NCBI GenBank assembly: GCA_029555415.1
Contig: JAKPSI010000033.1
Coordinates: 1-64,000 of the forward strand
Origin: Bacteroidota bacterium
Lineage (GTDB): Bacteria; Bacteroidota; Bacteroidia; Chitinophagales; Chitinophagaceae
Reading direction: 5' to 3'
DNA length: 64,000 nt
Shown here: piece by piece, positions 42,103 to 51,136 of the stretch
Layout of the letters: every line of letters starts with the position of its first letter
Numbering within the stretch: the stretch's first letter is position 1
The notes under the pieces: model-generated
What the model was told of the DNA's origin: nothing
Database searches by the model: none
The model's input: the letters and a program-made list of their open reading frames with translations, nothing else
Position numbers and translations under genes: made by a program

Positions 42103-43104
42103 ATGGCCATCTTGAATTTCCAAAAACCGGACAAGATCATTCTGCAGAAAGCTACGGATTTCGAAGCTCAGTTTGAATTTCGTCCGCTTGAACCTGGTTA
42201 CGGTGTTACCATCGGTAACGCATTGCGCCGTGTATTGCTGAATTCACTCGAAGGATATGCCATCGTTGGCGTGAAGATCGAAGGCGTGGAGCATGAATTT
42301 GCTACCATGAAAGGTGTGAGTGAAGATGTGGTGGAAATTTTCCTGAACCTCAAACAGGTACGCTTCAAGAAGATCGCTGATCATGAAGTGACCAATGAAA
42401 AGATCATCCTGTCCATCAAGAATAAGACAGAATTCACAGCCGGTATGATCGGCGAAGGCACACATACCTTCCAGATCATGAACCCCGATCTGCTGATCTG
42501 CACACTTGATTCTTCTGCACGTATGGATGTTGAACTGACCATCGGTAAAGGCCGCGGTTATGTTCCTGCTGAAGATAACAAACCGAAAGATGCGCCCTTG
42601 GGCTACATTCCCATCGATTCTATCTTCACCCCCATCAAGAACGTGAAGTACAGCATCGAGAACACCCGTGTGGAACAACGCACCGACTACGAAAAGCTGA
42701 TCATGGAAGTTTCCACAGATGGTACCATCCATCCGGAAGAAGCCGTTAAACAGGCTTCACGCATCCTGATCCAGCACCTGATGATCATCACTGACGAGAA
42801 CATCACTTTCGATAACAAAGAAGAGAAGAAAGAAGACCTGGTGGACGAGCAAACACTGCAACTCCGCAAGATCCTCAAAACTCCGCTCGAAGACCTCGAC
42901 CTGTCTGTTCGTGCCTTCAACTGCCTGAAAGCAGCGAAGATCAACAGCCTGAGCGAACTCGTACAGTACGAGCAGGAAGACCTGATGAAGTTCCGCAACT
43001 TCGGACAGAAATCACTTGCTGAGATCGAGCAGGTGCTGACCGAGCGCGGACTGCATTTCGGTATGGACCTGCCGAAACTGGGCGTGGATATGAGCGAATT
43101 CTAA
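42103..43104 (+). CDS. rpoA: DNA-directed RNA polymerase subunit alpha
   Basis: The 333-residue protein has the N-terminal dimerisation domain (FEFRPLEPGYGVTIGNALRR, LLNSLEGYAIVGVKIEGVEH) and the C-terminal DNA-binding domain (LEDLDLSVRAFNCLKAAKIN, FRNFGQKSLAEIEQVLTERG). It is the polymerase assembly scaffold and recognition point for activators. It lies 55 bp after rpsD and 65 bp before rplQ. Confidence 0.98.
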   Translation: MAILNFQKPDKIILQKATDFEAQFEFRPLEPGYGVTIGNALRRVLLNSLEGYAIVGVKIEGVEHEFATMKGVSEDVVEIFLNLKQVRFKKIADHEVTNEKIILSIKNKTEFTAGMIGEGTHTFQIMNPDLLICTLDSSARMDVELTIGKGRGYVPAEDNKPKDAPLGYIPIDSIFTPIKNVKYSIENTRVEQRTDYEKLIMEVSTDGTIHPEEAVKQASRILIQHLMIITDENITFDNKEEKKEDLVDEQTLQLRKILKTPLEDLDLSVRAFNCLKAAKINSLSELVQYEQEDLMKFRNFGQKSLAEIEQVLTERGLHFGMDLPKLGVDMSEF

Positions 43105-43169
43105 TTGAAATTTTTAATCATGTAGGCCAGAATTCCTGACACGGTCTGGCCGGTATAAAACGAAAAGTC

Positions 43170-43655
43170 ATGAGACACGGAGACAAAGTCAAAAATCTAA
43201 GTCGCACGAAAGCCCACAGGGAAGCGTTGCTCAGCAACCTCGCCTGCCAGCTGTTCGAGCACAAACGTATCGTAACTACTGTAGCTAAAGCCAAAGCGCT
43301 GCGCGTTTATGTTGAGCCCCTGATCACCAAGGGCAAAACAAATACCACGCACCAGCGCCGTGTGGTATTCAGCTACCTGCAGGATAAAGCTGCTGTGACC
43401 GAACTGTTCGGACCCATCGCAGAAAAGATCGCCGGTCGTCCCGGTGGCTATACCCGCATCATTAAACTGGGCGCACGTCCCGGTGACAATGCAGAAACTG
43501 CAATGATCGAACTCGTTGACTTCAACGAGATCTATGGTAAGGGTAAAGGTGAAGCGAAAACCGCTGCTAAGAAAACACGCCGTTCCGGTGGTGCCAAGAA
43601 AAAGGCCACTGAAACTGCCGCGGGTGCTGAACCGGAAGCCAAGACTGAAGAATAA
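43170..43655 (+). CDS. rplQ: 50S ribosomal protein L17 with C-terminal extension
   Basis: The 161-residue protein has the canonical L17 core ([40 protein letters not shown]), about 120 residues, followed by a Lys/Ala/Glu-rich tail of about 40 residues ([20 protein letters not shown]). Such tails occur in other Bacteroidota L17 proteins. It is the last gene of the operon, and a strong terminator follows. Confidence 0.97.
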   Translation: MRHGDKVKNLSRTKAHREALLSNLACQLFEHKRIVTTVAKAKALRVYVEPLITKGKTNTTHQRRVVFSYLQDKAAVTELFGPIAEKIAGRPGGYTRIIKLGARPGDNAETAMIELVDFNEIYGKGKGEAKTAAKKTRRSGGAKKKATETAAGAEPEAKTEE

Positions 43656-43675
43656 GTCTGAAACTAACGATACAC

Positions 43676-43707
43676 AAGCCCCGGCAATTTCGCCGGGGTT
43701 TTTTTAT
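43676..43707 (+). terminator. Rho-independent terminator of the infA-rplQ operon
   Basis: AGCCCCGGC-AATTT-GCCGGGGTT-type stem followed by a run of seven T residues. Confidence 0.9.
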
Positions 43708-43794
43708 GCCCGCATCCGCAGGTCATCCGCCTTTTAAAACGTATATTCATAGCACGCTTGCTGCCATCGCAACATCAACCTTAAATCGCCGATC

Positions 43795-46374
43795 ATGGAC
43801 CATCCTTCCTCCAGGGCCCTGCAGCAATTCCGTAACGAAGTGGGTATCCGCTTCCAGCTGTACAACAGTTTGTTCACCTCCCTTCCTTTTCACCGTATTG
43901 AAAAGACCGGCATCCTTTTGTCGCTATTATCCAATAACTGTGAAGAAGGATATAAACGCCGCCTCAGTCCTGTCGAGATCATCGATGAATTCTTCAGCAA
44001 GCATACCACCTATACCGGCGAAGAAGAACGCCTGAACCTGCTGTTCCGTTTCGTGCAATATGTGGAACGACAGGTCGTGCTGTTCGATGCACTGGAAGAC
44101 GCTGCATTCGGTCAGGTCAATGATCTCAATGGCGTCGGTACCCTCAAACACCTGGTATCAGAAGTACTGCAGGCGAACAAGCAGGAACAACTGGCGGAGA
44201 AACTGAAGGACTTTTCCATTCGCCTTGTACTGACCGCGCACCCCACGCAATTCTATCCAGGCCCCGTGCTCGGTATCATCAATGACCTCGCGCGCGCACT
44301 TTCTGATAACAATACCGCACTCGTCAATACCTATCTGCAGCAATTGGGTAAGACGCCATTCTTCAAGAAGAAAAAGCCTACACCATTCGATGAGGCGATC
44401 AGCCTGGTATGGTACCTCGAGAATGTGTTTTACTCGGCGGCCGGAAAGATCCTCTCTTCACTGAAGAGTCAGTTCCCCGATACCGTGGATGCAGCCAACC
44501 CCGTCATTCGTATGGGTTTCTGGCCGGGTGGCGACCGTGACGGCAATCCGTTCGTGACCAGTGAAACGACACTCCAGGTAGCCGATGCATTGCGTGGCGC
44601 GATCATCAAATGTTATTACATGGATGTACGCCGCCTCAAACGCAGGCTCACATTTGAAGGCGTGGACGTACTGCTGACGGAACTGGAAACCAAGCTATAT
44701 AACAACTTATTCATACCCGGACAAAAGACCACGCTCAGCAAAGAAGATATACTGCGTACCCTCGTGCGGATACGCGATATCATCATGCGGCAGCATAATG
44801 GACTGTTCGGTCATTTGGTCAGTAACCTGATCAGCAAGATCGAAGTGTTCGGTTTGCATTTCGCTTCGCTGGATATCAGGCAGGAAAGTACCGTTCATGG
44901 TCAACTGATCGAAACGCTGGCGGCTTTAGGTGAGGGAATACCCGCGGATTACGCGCAGCTTGATACAGCCGGAAAGATCAAAGTACTAGGGGCCGTCAGC
45001 GGAAAAGCGGATGTGGCAAAGGTTTCAGACCCGGTGGGGCAGGACATCCTCAAGACACTGGATGCGGTCAAAACGATACGTCATTTCAACGGACCGGAAG
45101 GCTGCAATCGATATATCATCAGTCAGTGTAACAGTGCGGTCAACGCCATGGAAGTATATGCCCTGTTCCGTTTGAGCGGTTGGGAGACGGAAGAGATGGA
45201 TGTGGACATCGTGCCGTTATTTGAAACGGTGGATGACCTGCAGCATGCGGCGGAAGTAATGGAAACATTATATACCGATCCCGTTTACCATGCGCATCTG
45301 AAACGCAGGAAGGGGAGACAGACGATCATGCTCGGTTTCAGTGATGGCACCAAGGATGGTGGTTACCTGATGGCCAACTGGAGTATCTATAAAGCGAAAG
45401 AGGAACTGACGCGCATCTCCCGGAAGCATCATGTGGATGTGGTATTCTTTGATGGTCGTGGCGGCCCTCCGTCACGTGGTGGTGGCAAGACGCATAAGTT
45501 CTATGCATCCATGGGTCATAATATCTCCAACAAGGAGATCCAGCTGACGATCCAGGGACAGACGGTGAGTTCCAATTTCGGGACCACGGATGCCGCGCAG
45601 TTCAATATCGAGCAATTGCTGCATGCGGGTATCTCGAATGACCTGTTCTCGAACCGGCATGTGACGATGAATAAGAAAGAAGAAGAACTGCTGCATGAAT
45701 TATCAGAAGCAGGTTTCAAAGCATACAAACAACTGAAGGACCATCCTTATCTGCCGGATTACCTGATGCAGGTGAGTCCGCTTCGGTTCTACAGTGAAAC
45801 GAATATCGGCAGTCGCCCGGTCAAGCGGGGCGGGGCTTCCGGCATTTCCCTGAAAGCCCTGCGCGCGATCCCTTTTGCGGGGTCCTGGAGTCAGCTGAAA
45901 CAGAATGTAACCGGATATTATGGTGTGGGATCGGCCCTGCGTGAAATGGAACAACAGGGTAAATTCGCGGCGTTGCAGGAATTGTACAAGGAGTCCCTGT
46001 TCTTCAAAACGTTGCTGGATAACTGTGAAATGGCGATGCTGAAATCTTATTTCCCGCTGACCGCCTTCCTGGGCGATCACAAACAGTTCGGGGAGATCTG
46101 GCATATGATCTATGCGGAGTATGAGCTGACCCGGCAATACCTCATGCGACTATCCGGCAATACGGAGCTGATGGCGGCTTATCCGGTGGAACAGTTATCG
46201 ATCCAGATGCGGGAGCGGATCGTGCTGCCATTGGCCACGATACAGCAATACGCGCTGACGAAGCTGCGTGAGATGGATGAGCAGCTGATCACACGGCCGG
46301 TAAAGGAGACGTATGAGAAGCTGGTGATGCGTTGTTCTTTCGGGATCATCAATGCGGGAAGGAATTCAGCGTAA
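43795..46374 (+). CDS. ppc: Phosphoenolpyruvate carboxylase
   Basis: The 859-residue enzyme adds bicarbonate to PEP to give oxaloacetate, replenishing the TCA cycle. Conserved blocks in order are LTAHPTQFYPGPVLGIIND (catalytic His), FWPGGDRDGNPFVTSETT, MLGFSDGTKDGGYLMANWSI, FFDGRGGPPSRGGGKTHKFY and a C-terminal FGIINAGRNSA. The TAHPTE motif of the E. coli enzyme reads TAHPTQ here. Length matches bacterial PEPC (880). It stands alone downstream of the ribosomal operon. Confidence 0.95.
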   Translation: MDHPSSRALQQFRNEVGIRFQLYNSLFTSLPFHRIEKTGILLSLLSNNCEEGYKRRLSPVEIIDEFFSKHTTYTGEEERLNLLFRFVQYVERQVVLFDALEDAAFGQVNDLNGVGTLKHLVSEVLQANKQEQLAEKLKDFSIRLVLTAHPTQFYPGPVLGIINDLARALSDNNTALVNTYLQQLGKTPFFKKKKPTPFDEAISLVWYLENVFYSAAGKILSSLKSQFPDTVDAANPVIRMGFWPGGDRDGNPFVTSETTLQVADALRGAIIKCYYMDVRRLKRRLTFEGVDVLLTELETKLYNNLFIPGQKTTLSKEDILRTLVRIRDIIMRQHNGLFGHLVSNLISKIEVFGLHFASLDIRQESTVHGQLIETLAALGEGIPADYAQLDTAGKIKVLGAVSGKADVAKVSDPVGQDILKTLDAVKTIRHFNGPEGCNRYIISQCNSAVNAMEVYALFRLSGWETEEMDVDIVPLFETVDDLQHAAEVMETLYTDPVYHAHLKRRKGRQTIMLGFSDGTKDGGYLMANWSIYKAKEELTRISRKHHVDVVFFDGRGGPPSRGGGKTHKFYASMGHNISNKEIQLTIQGQTVSSNFGTTDAAQFNIEQLLHAGISNDLFSNRHVTMNKKEEELLHELSEAGFKAYKQLKDHPYLPDYLMQVSPLRFYSETNIGSRPVKRGGASGISLKALRAIPFAGSWSQLKQNVTGYYGVGSALREMEQQGKFAALQELYKESLFFKTLLDNCEMAMLKSYFPLTAFLGDHKQFGEIWHMIYAEYELTRQYLMRLSGNTELMAAYPVEQLSIQMRERIVLPLATIQQYALTKLREMDEQLITRPVKETYEKLVMRCSFGIINAGRNSA

Positions 46375-46858
46375 GGGAAGTAATCAGAATAAAGTATTCA
46401 GTATACAGACAGTCGCAGCACAGAAGTTGCGGCTGTTTTTTTTAATATCGGATTTGGGGCTTTAGCCCCGCCTCTACGCCTTTGTTGTTGATATCACCAA
46501 CAAACAACTTTAAGCGACTTACGAATTTATTTTGCTTTGCGAGCCCCTGATGTTCATGCTGTTGGTGATAACCTGCCTTTGTTTGTAGGCGGGCCCAACT
46601 GCGGTGTGTTAAGGGCGATGTGATTCTATGACCCTATGTGGCAAACAGTGTTTTACCGGGTCCTGTTTGATCCCTATTGAAGTCTGGCCTGTTGAGAGAC
46701 CCGGTAATTAAAAAAAAAGCCCCTCTGGAAAGAGGGGCCGGCTTCGACGATTGCTTGCATCAGAAGGAAAAGTTAGCGACGGTGTAAAGCGCCGGCTTGA
46801 TTTATTTTCATGTGTGGTGTTGATCCCACTATTGGTATTTTATAAAAACGGGTCAATT
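46375..46858. other. 484-bp intergenic stretch with inverted repeats, no gene
   Basis: It contains a REP-like GGGGCT-TT-AGCCCC hairpin (46456-46469), an 11-bp inverted pair TATCACCAACA (46492-46502) / TGTTGGTGATA (46560-46570), and the terminator of the porin gene at 46709-46738. Sequence near 46740-46850 is GC-rich with GCCGGC words but has no open frame. Confidence 0.6.
46709..46738 (-). terminator. Terminator of the porin gene
   Basis: GCCCCTCT-GGAA-AGAGGGGC stem. On the minus strand it is followed by nine or more T residues. Confidence 0.88.
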
Positions 46859-47917
46859 TCAAAAATGATAAACAGCGGCCAGGATGAAGCTGGGCGCGGC
46901 TTTGGCTGTCGGATTCAGCAGATCTGATTGTGAGTAGAACATCGGTGTTTTACCAGTGTCTATCCGGAACTCCGGGATGATCGTCAGATTGTCTATTTTG
47001 ATATTCGCGGAGAGGGTACCGTCGAAGATCTGATTGTTCAATCCGGCGACACCATGTGTATCGTCAAAACGCTCTGCTCTGATGGTGAACCCGAAGTTGG
47101 AAGATGCGTCAATGTTCAGGTATACGGCAGAACCCCACCATGATTCAGCATTGGTGGCACCAACAGCTTTCACGGATTTCACTGTACCATTGAATCCTAC
47201 ATTTAAAGTACTGTTGAGCACCGCAGTGAGTACGGCATCGTATTGGTTGGTGGAATTTCCCGGGATGTCTTTTCCCCCTACGTAATTCAGGTAGAGGTTC
47301 AGCTTTGCATCCGTCGTGTTCAGGTGCAATTGACCGAGCAATGATTTTTTTGAAAAACTGGCGGTCACATTATCGGTGGGATTCGCAACGCCGATCATCA
47401 AAGCGGCATTTTTGCTCAGGGTGATATCGGCCTTCAGGCCGGTATGGAAGAAAGGGCCGTAGCTGAATATGTAATCCATGCTGTAGTTCCTGTTCAGGTA
47501 AGCATCCAGCAGTTCATAGCCCACGTGTGTGCCCCATTTACCCATGGTGAACTTGAGCTTATCGGATGCTGCCCATGAAATATAAGCCTGTTTGATGGCG
47601 GTGAGTCCGCCTTTTTCATTGTAAGAAAACTCTTCTGCACGGCGGCCAAATCCCAGGTCCACGACGGCCTCGGTTTTTCCGATCGTATAATCAGCCTTGA
47701 CGGAGGCCATTCCCAGTTCAAAGGATTTGGAAGAATTGGTGAAACTGGTCAGGTTGTTGGTATGCCCTGAATCACTGGCATTGTTAAAGTTATGTCTGTA
47801 ATAAACATCCGCTGAGCCCGTTAGTGTCAGATTCCCCTTCTTTGTGGAATCCTGTGCGAAAAGTTGAAAACAGAGTGTCAGATATACGGCTGTAGTTAGA
47901 TATTTTTTGCTTAACAT
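46859..47917 (-). CDS. Outer-membrane beta-barrel porin
   Basis: The 352-residue protein has a signal peptide (LTLCFQLFAQ), then alternating amphipathic strands ending in the aromatic C-terminal strand FILAAVYHF. It resembles the beta-barrel porin-2/OmpL-like group. Position downstream of amtB and gltBD suggests passage of a nitrogen compound (inference). It is the last gene of that set, preceded by a hairpin at 47940-47998. Confidence 0.85.
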   Translation of the reverse strand: MLSKKYLTTAVYLTLCFQLFAQDSTKKGNLTLTGSADVYYRHNFNNASDSGHTNNLTSFTNSSKSFELGMASVKADYTIGKTEAVVDLGFGRRAEEFSYNEKGGLTAIKQAYISWAASDKLKFTMGKWGTHVGYELLDAYLNRNYSMDYIFSYGPFFHTGLKADITLSKNAALMIGVANPTDNVTASFSKKSLLGQLHLNTTDAKLNLYLNYVGGKDIPGNSTNQYDAVLTAVLNSTLNVGFNGTVKSVKAVGATNAESWWGSAVYLNIDASSNFGFTIRAERFDDTHGVAGLNNQIFDGTLSANIKIDNLTIIPEFRIDTGKTPMFYSQSDLLNPTAKAAPSFILAAVYHF

Positions 47918-47939
47918 TGTTTTGCATTTTTAATGTCAG

Positions 47940-47998
47940 AAAAGGGCACGCAGGTAACAACTTTTGCGAGAAGGGGTTACCGTTACGCGGGCCTTTTT
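47940..47998 (-). promoter_or_regulatory. Intercistronic hairpin between amtB and the porin gene
   Basis: Imperfect GC-rich arms around GGTAAC...GTTACC (AAAGGGCACGCAGGTAAC against the inverted GGGCCTTTTT side) can fold into a long hairpin with T runs on both strands. It may attenuate or process the amtB-porin transcript. Confidence 0.5.
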
Positions 47999-48011
47999 CG
48001 TTTGAATATGG

Positions 48012-49403
48012 TTAGTGCGAACTCTGCACCGGTTTTTCTTCCATGGCGCCATTGTTGTGCACGAGGAGCGTACCCTGCAGGTATTTTTCATCATGCTGGC
48101 TGGCATCGAGACCGATCTCTTCTTCTTCAGAGCTTACGCGGATCGGGATCAGGAAGTTGATGAACTTGAAGATCGCGAAGGAAACCGTGAAGCTGTAACC
48201 AGCGGCGATAGCCATGGCTTTCAGCTGCGTGAAGAAGAAAGCGGCGTTACCGTAGAACAGACCGTCGTTACCCGCAGCGTTCACCGCTTTGGTAGCGAAT
48301 ACACCGGTCAGTACCATACCCACCATACCACCTAAACCATGGCAGGGGAATACGTCGAGCGTATCATCGAGTGTTGATTTCTGTTTGTAATAAACGGCCA
48401 CATTGGAAATGATGGCAGCTACGACACCGATGAAGATACTTTGCGGGATGGCTACGAAACCTGCAGCAGGAGTGATGGCTACGAGACCAACTACGGCACC
48501 GATACAGAAACCGAGTACGGAGGGTTTTTTACCGCGGAGTACATCGAAGAACATCCAGCTCAGACCTGCAGCAGCTGCGGCAGTGTTGGTGGTAGCGAAA
48601 GCGGAAACAGCAAGTGCGTTCGCACCCAGTGCAGAACCTGCGTTGAAACCGAACCAGCCGAACCAAAGCAGACCGGTACCGATCAGTACATAAGGAATGT
48701 TGGCAGGGGGGATCTCTTTCTGATCCAGGTGGGATTGTCTGCGTTTCAATACCAGGGCACCGGCAAGGGCGGCACAACCGGCGGAGATGTGTACAACAGT
48801 ACCACCGGCAAAGTCAAGGGCTCCCATTTTAAAGAGGAATCCTTCCGGATGCCAGCTCCAGTGTGCCAGGGGCGCATACACCAGTACGCTGAACAATACG
48901 ATGAATAAGATATAGGAAGTAAAACGGATCCTTTCCGCTACCGCACCTACAACGAGGCCCGGTGTGATGATCGCGAACATCAACTGGAAAAGGGAGAACA
49001 GAGATTTCGGGATCGTGGGAGCGAGACTCCAGGGTTCACCTGAATTCACACCTTTGAAGAAGAGGTGCGTCATCGGATTACCGATGATCCCGTGATACGA
49101 TTCGCCGAAGCAGAGGCTATAGCCTACTGTTACCCACAGCACACTGACCACACCCGCTGCTACTACACTTTTGATCATGGTGCTGATCACATTCTTGCGG
49201 TGTACCATTCCTCCGTAGAAGAAGGCAAGGCCGGGGGTCATCAGGAACACCAGTGCGGTTGCCACGATGATCCAGGCAATATCGGCACTGCTGTATTTGC
49301 TGACATCTGCGTAGTCAGCTACCGGTTTCACAAAAATGGCAAGGATCGCTACTGTCGCCAGGATCAAAAAGGGCGCAATCTGTTTGGCTGTTGTTTTACT
49401 CAT
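48012..49403 (-). CDS. amtB: Ammonium transporter AmtB
   Basis: The 463-residue membrane protein has about eleven helices. Motifs seen are TPGLAFFYGGMVHRKNVIST, the central pore histidine in FAGGTVVHISAGCAALAGAL, the GLLWFGWFGFNAGSAL helix and FPCHGLGGMVGMVLTGVF, whose histidine completes the twin-His pore. It moves ammonium across the inner membrane. No GlnB/GlnK gene is adjacent in the window. It lies 195 bp downstream of gltD behind its own AT-rich leader. Confidence 0.96.
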   Translation of the reverse strand: MSKTTAKQIAPFLILATVAILAIFVKPVADYADVSKYSSADIAWIIVATALVFLMTPGLAFFYGGMVHRKNVISTMIKSVVAAGVVSVLWVTVGYSLCFGESYHGIIGNPMTHLFFKGVNSGEPWSLAPTIPKSLFSLFQLMFAIITPGLVVGAVAERIRFTSYILFIVLFSVLVYAPLAHWSWHPEGFLFKMGALDFAGGTVVHISAGCAALAGALVLKRRQSHLDQKEIPPANIPYVLIGTGLLWFGWFGFNAGSALGANALAVSAFATTNTAAAAAGLSWMFFDVLRGKKPSVLGFCIGAVVGLVAITPAAGFVAIPQSIFIGVVAAIISNVAVYYKQKSTLDDTLDVFPCHGLGGMVGMVLTGVFATKAVNAAGNDGLFYGNAAFFFTQLKAMAIAAGYSFTVSFAIFKFINFLIPIRVSSEEEEIGLDASQHDEKYLQGTLLVHNNGAMEEKPVQSSH

Positions 49404-49598
49404 AATTGCTGTTTTAGATGAAATATTATAAAATAATATAATTAAATATTATTTCGCTAAAAATAGGAATATTGAGCATTAACGCCTGTTAGTTTGAATA
49501 AAAAACAGGCAAAATGTCAATAAAAACGGCAATTTGTTGAAAAAACAACAAATGATGAAAATATGCAATGTTTAACCGCCTGAATAAATCGACTGATT
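49404..49598 (-). promoter_or_regulatory. amtB upstream region with two hairpins
   Basis: ATTTGTTG-AAAAAA-CAACAAAT (49532-49553) is a perfect 8-bp hairpin, and GCCTGTT...AACAGGC lies at about 49485-49510. The rest is strongly AT-rich. No NtrC/sigma54-type motif was recognised. The region probably carries a separate amtB promoter. Confidence 0.45.
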
Positions 49599-51107
49599 TT
49601 AGCCGATCTGCAATTGGATGCAGGCATCACGTGTTTCCAGGGTGGAAGGTCCGCTCATCAGGAACTCATCCACTTTGCGTGCGCATTCACGGCCTTCGCT
49701 GATCGCCCAAACGACCAGACTCTGACCCCGGCGCATATCGCCTGCGGTGAATACTTTTTGGAGATTAGTATGATAGGTTTTTTCAGAAGCTTTGACATTG
49801 CCGCGTTCATCCAGTTCCAGATCCAGTTGCTGCAGCAGTCCCTCATGCTGGGGATGCACGAATCCCATGGCCAGCAGTGCCAGTTCGCAGGGGATCTCTC
49901 TTTCAGAACCTTCTTTCTCGGTGAATTTTGCGGGACGGCCATCCGCGGATGCGGTCCATTCCAGATCCACGATACGCAGTGCCTTCAGGTTACCCTGTTC
50001 ATCACCAACGAATGCTTTGGTGGCCACTGCCCACTGACGGTTCGCGCCTTCTTCATGTGAAGTGGAGGTCTTCAGCGTCATCGGGTAGGTTGGCCAGGGC
50101 ATATAAGATGTCCTGCTTTCCGGAGGCTTGGGCAATAATTCGAATTGAGTTACACTCGCTGCATGCTGTCGGTTGGAAGTGCCGACACAGTCGCTGCCCG
50201 TATCACCACCACCGATCACCACAATGTTCTTTCCTGCAGCGAGTATATCGAAATCAACGATATTACTTTCAATAGTTGCCTGCGCCAGCGGATCACGCTG
50301 CGCATTCCTTTTATTCTGTTGTTTGAGGAACTGCATGGCGAAGTGCACACCTTTCAGTTCACGGCCCGGTACCGGAAGATCTCGGGGAGCAGTGGAACCA
50401 CCTGCCAGCACCAGTGCGTGGTATTCACGGAAGAGATCGTTCACATTCACATTCACACCCACGTTCGCATTCAGTCTGAACACAACGCCTTCTTCTTCCA
50501 GCAATTTTACACGGCGGTCGATCACCCATTTTTCCAGTTTGAAATCAGGGATACCATAACGCAGTAAACCACCTGCCGCATCATCCCTTTCAAACACCGT
50601 AACGGAATGTCCGGCCGCGTTGAGTTGTGCTGCAGCTGCCAGTCCTGCCGGACCGGAACCGATCACCGCTACTTTTTTGCCGGTACGCAGATTGGGTTTC
50701 TGGGGTTGCACCAGTCCCTGTTCGAAAGCGATCTCGATGATATGTTTCTCGATCTCCTCGATGGTGATCGCAGGTTGATTGATGCCGAGTACACAAGCGG
50801 TCTCGCACGGCGCGGGACAGATCCTGCCCGTGAATTCAGGGAAATTATTGGTGGAACTGAGGATGCTGTACGCTTCTTTCCAGTCCTTGCGGTACACCGC
50901 GTCATTGAATTCAGGGATGACATTGCCGAGCGGGCAACCATTATGGCAAAAGGGTACCCCGCAGTTCATGCAACGAGATGCCTGCTGGTTCAGCTTTTCT
51001 TCAGAATATCTTTCCACGAATTCATTGTAGTGCTGTAAGCGTTCTTCAACCGGTCTTTTGCCGGGCAGTTCCCTGCCGAATTCCATAAAGCCTGTAGGTT
51101 TTCCCAT
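49599..51107 (-). CDS. gltD: Glutamate synthase small subunit (NADPH-GOGAT beta)
   Basis: The 502-residue protein has an N-terminal 4Fe-4S domain (CMNCGVPFCHNGCPLGNVIP) and two dinucleotide folds: FAD (GSGPAGLAAAAQLNAAG) and NADPH (GGGDTGSDCVGTSNR). It feeds electrons to the large subunit encoded just upstream (gap 29 bp), so that glutamine and 2-oxoglutarate become two glutamates. Confidence 0.97.
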   Translation of the reverse strand: MGKPTGFMEFGRELPGKRPVEERLQHYNEFVERYSEEKLNQQASRCMNCGVPFCHNGCPLGNVIPEFNDAVYRKDWKEAYSILSSTNNFPEFTGRICPAPCETACVLGINQPAITIEEIEKHIIEIAFEQGLVQPQKPNLRTGKKVAVIGSGPAGLAAAAQLNAAGHSVTVFERDDAAGGLLRYGIPDFKLEKWVIDRRVKLLEEEGVVFRLNANVGVNVNVNDLFREYHALVLAGGSTAPRDLPVPGRELKGVHFAMQFLKQQNKRNAQRDPLAQATIESNIVDFDILAAGKNIVVIGGGDTGSDCVGTSNRQHAASVTQFELLPKPPESRTSYMPWPTYPMTLKTSTSHEEGANRQWAVATKAFVGDEQGNLKALRIVDLEWTASADGRPAKFTEKEGSEREIPCELALLAMGFVHPQHEGLLQQLDLELDERGNVKASEKTYHTNLQKVFTAGDMRRGQSLVVWAISEGRECARKVDEFLMSGPSTLETRDACIQLQIG

Positions 51108-51136
51108 GTCGTCCTTATTTATCTTGCTTGCTTAGG

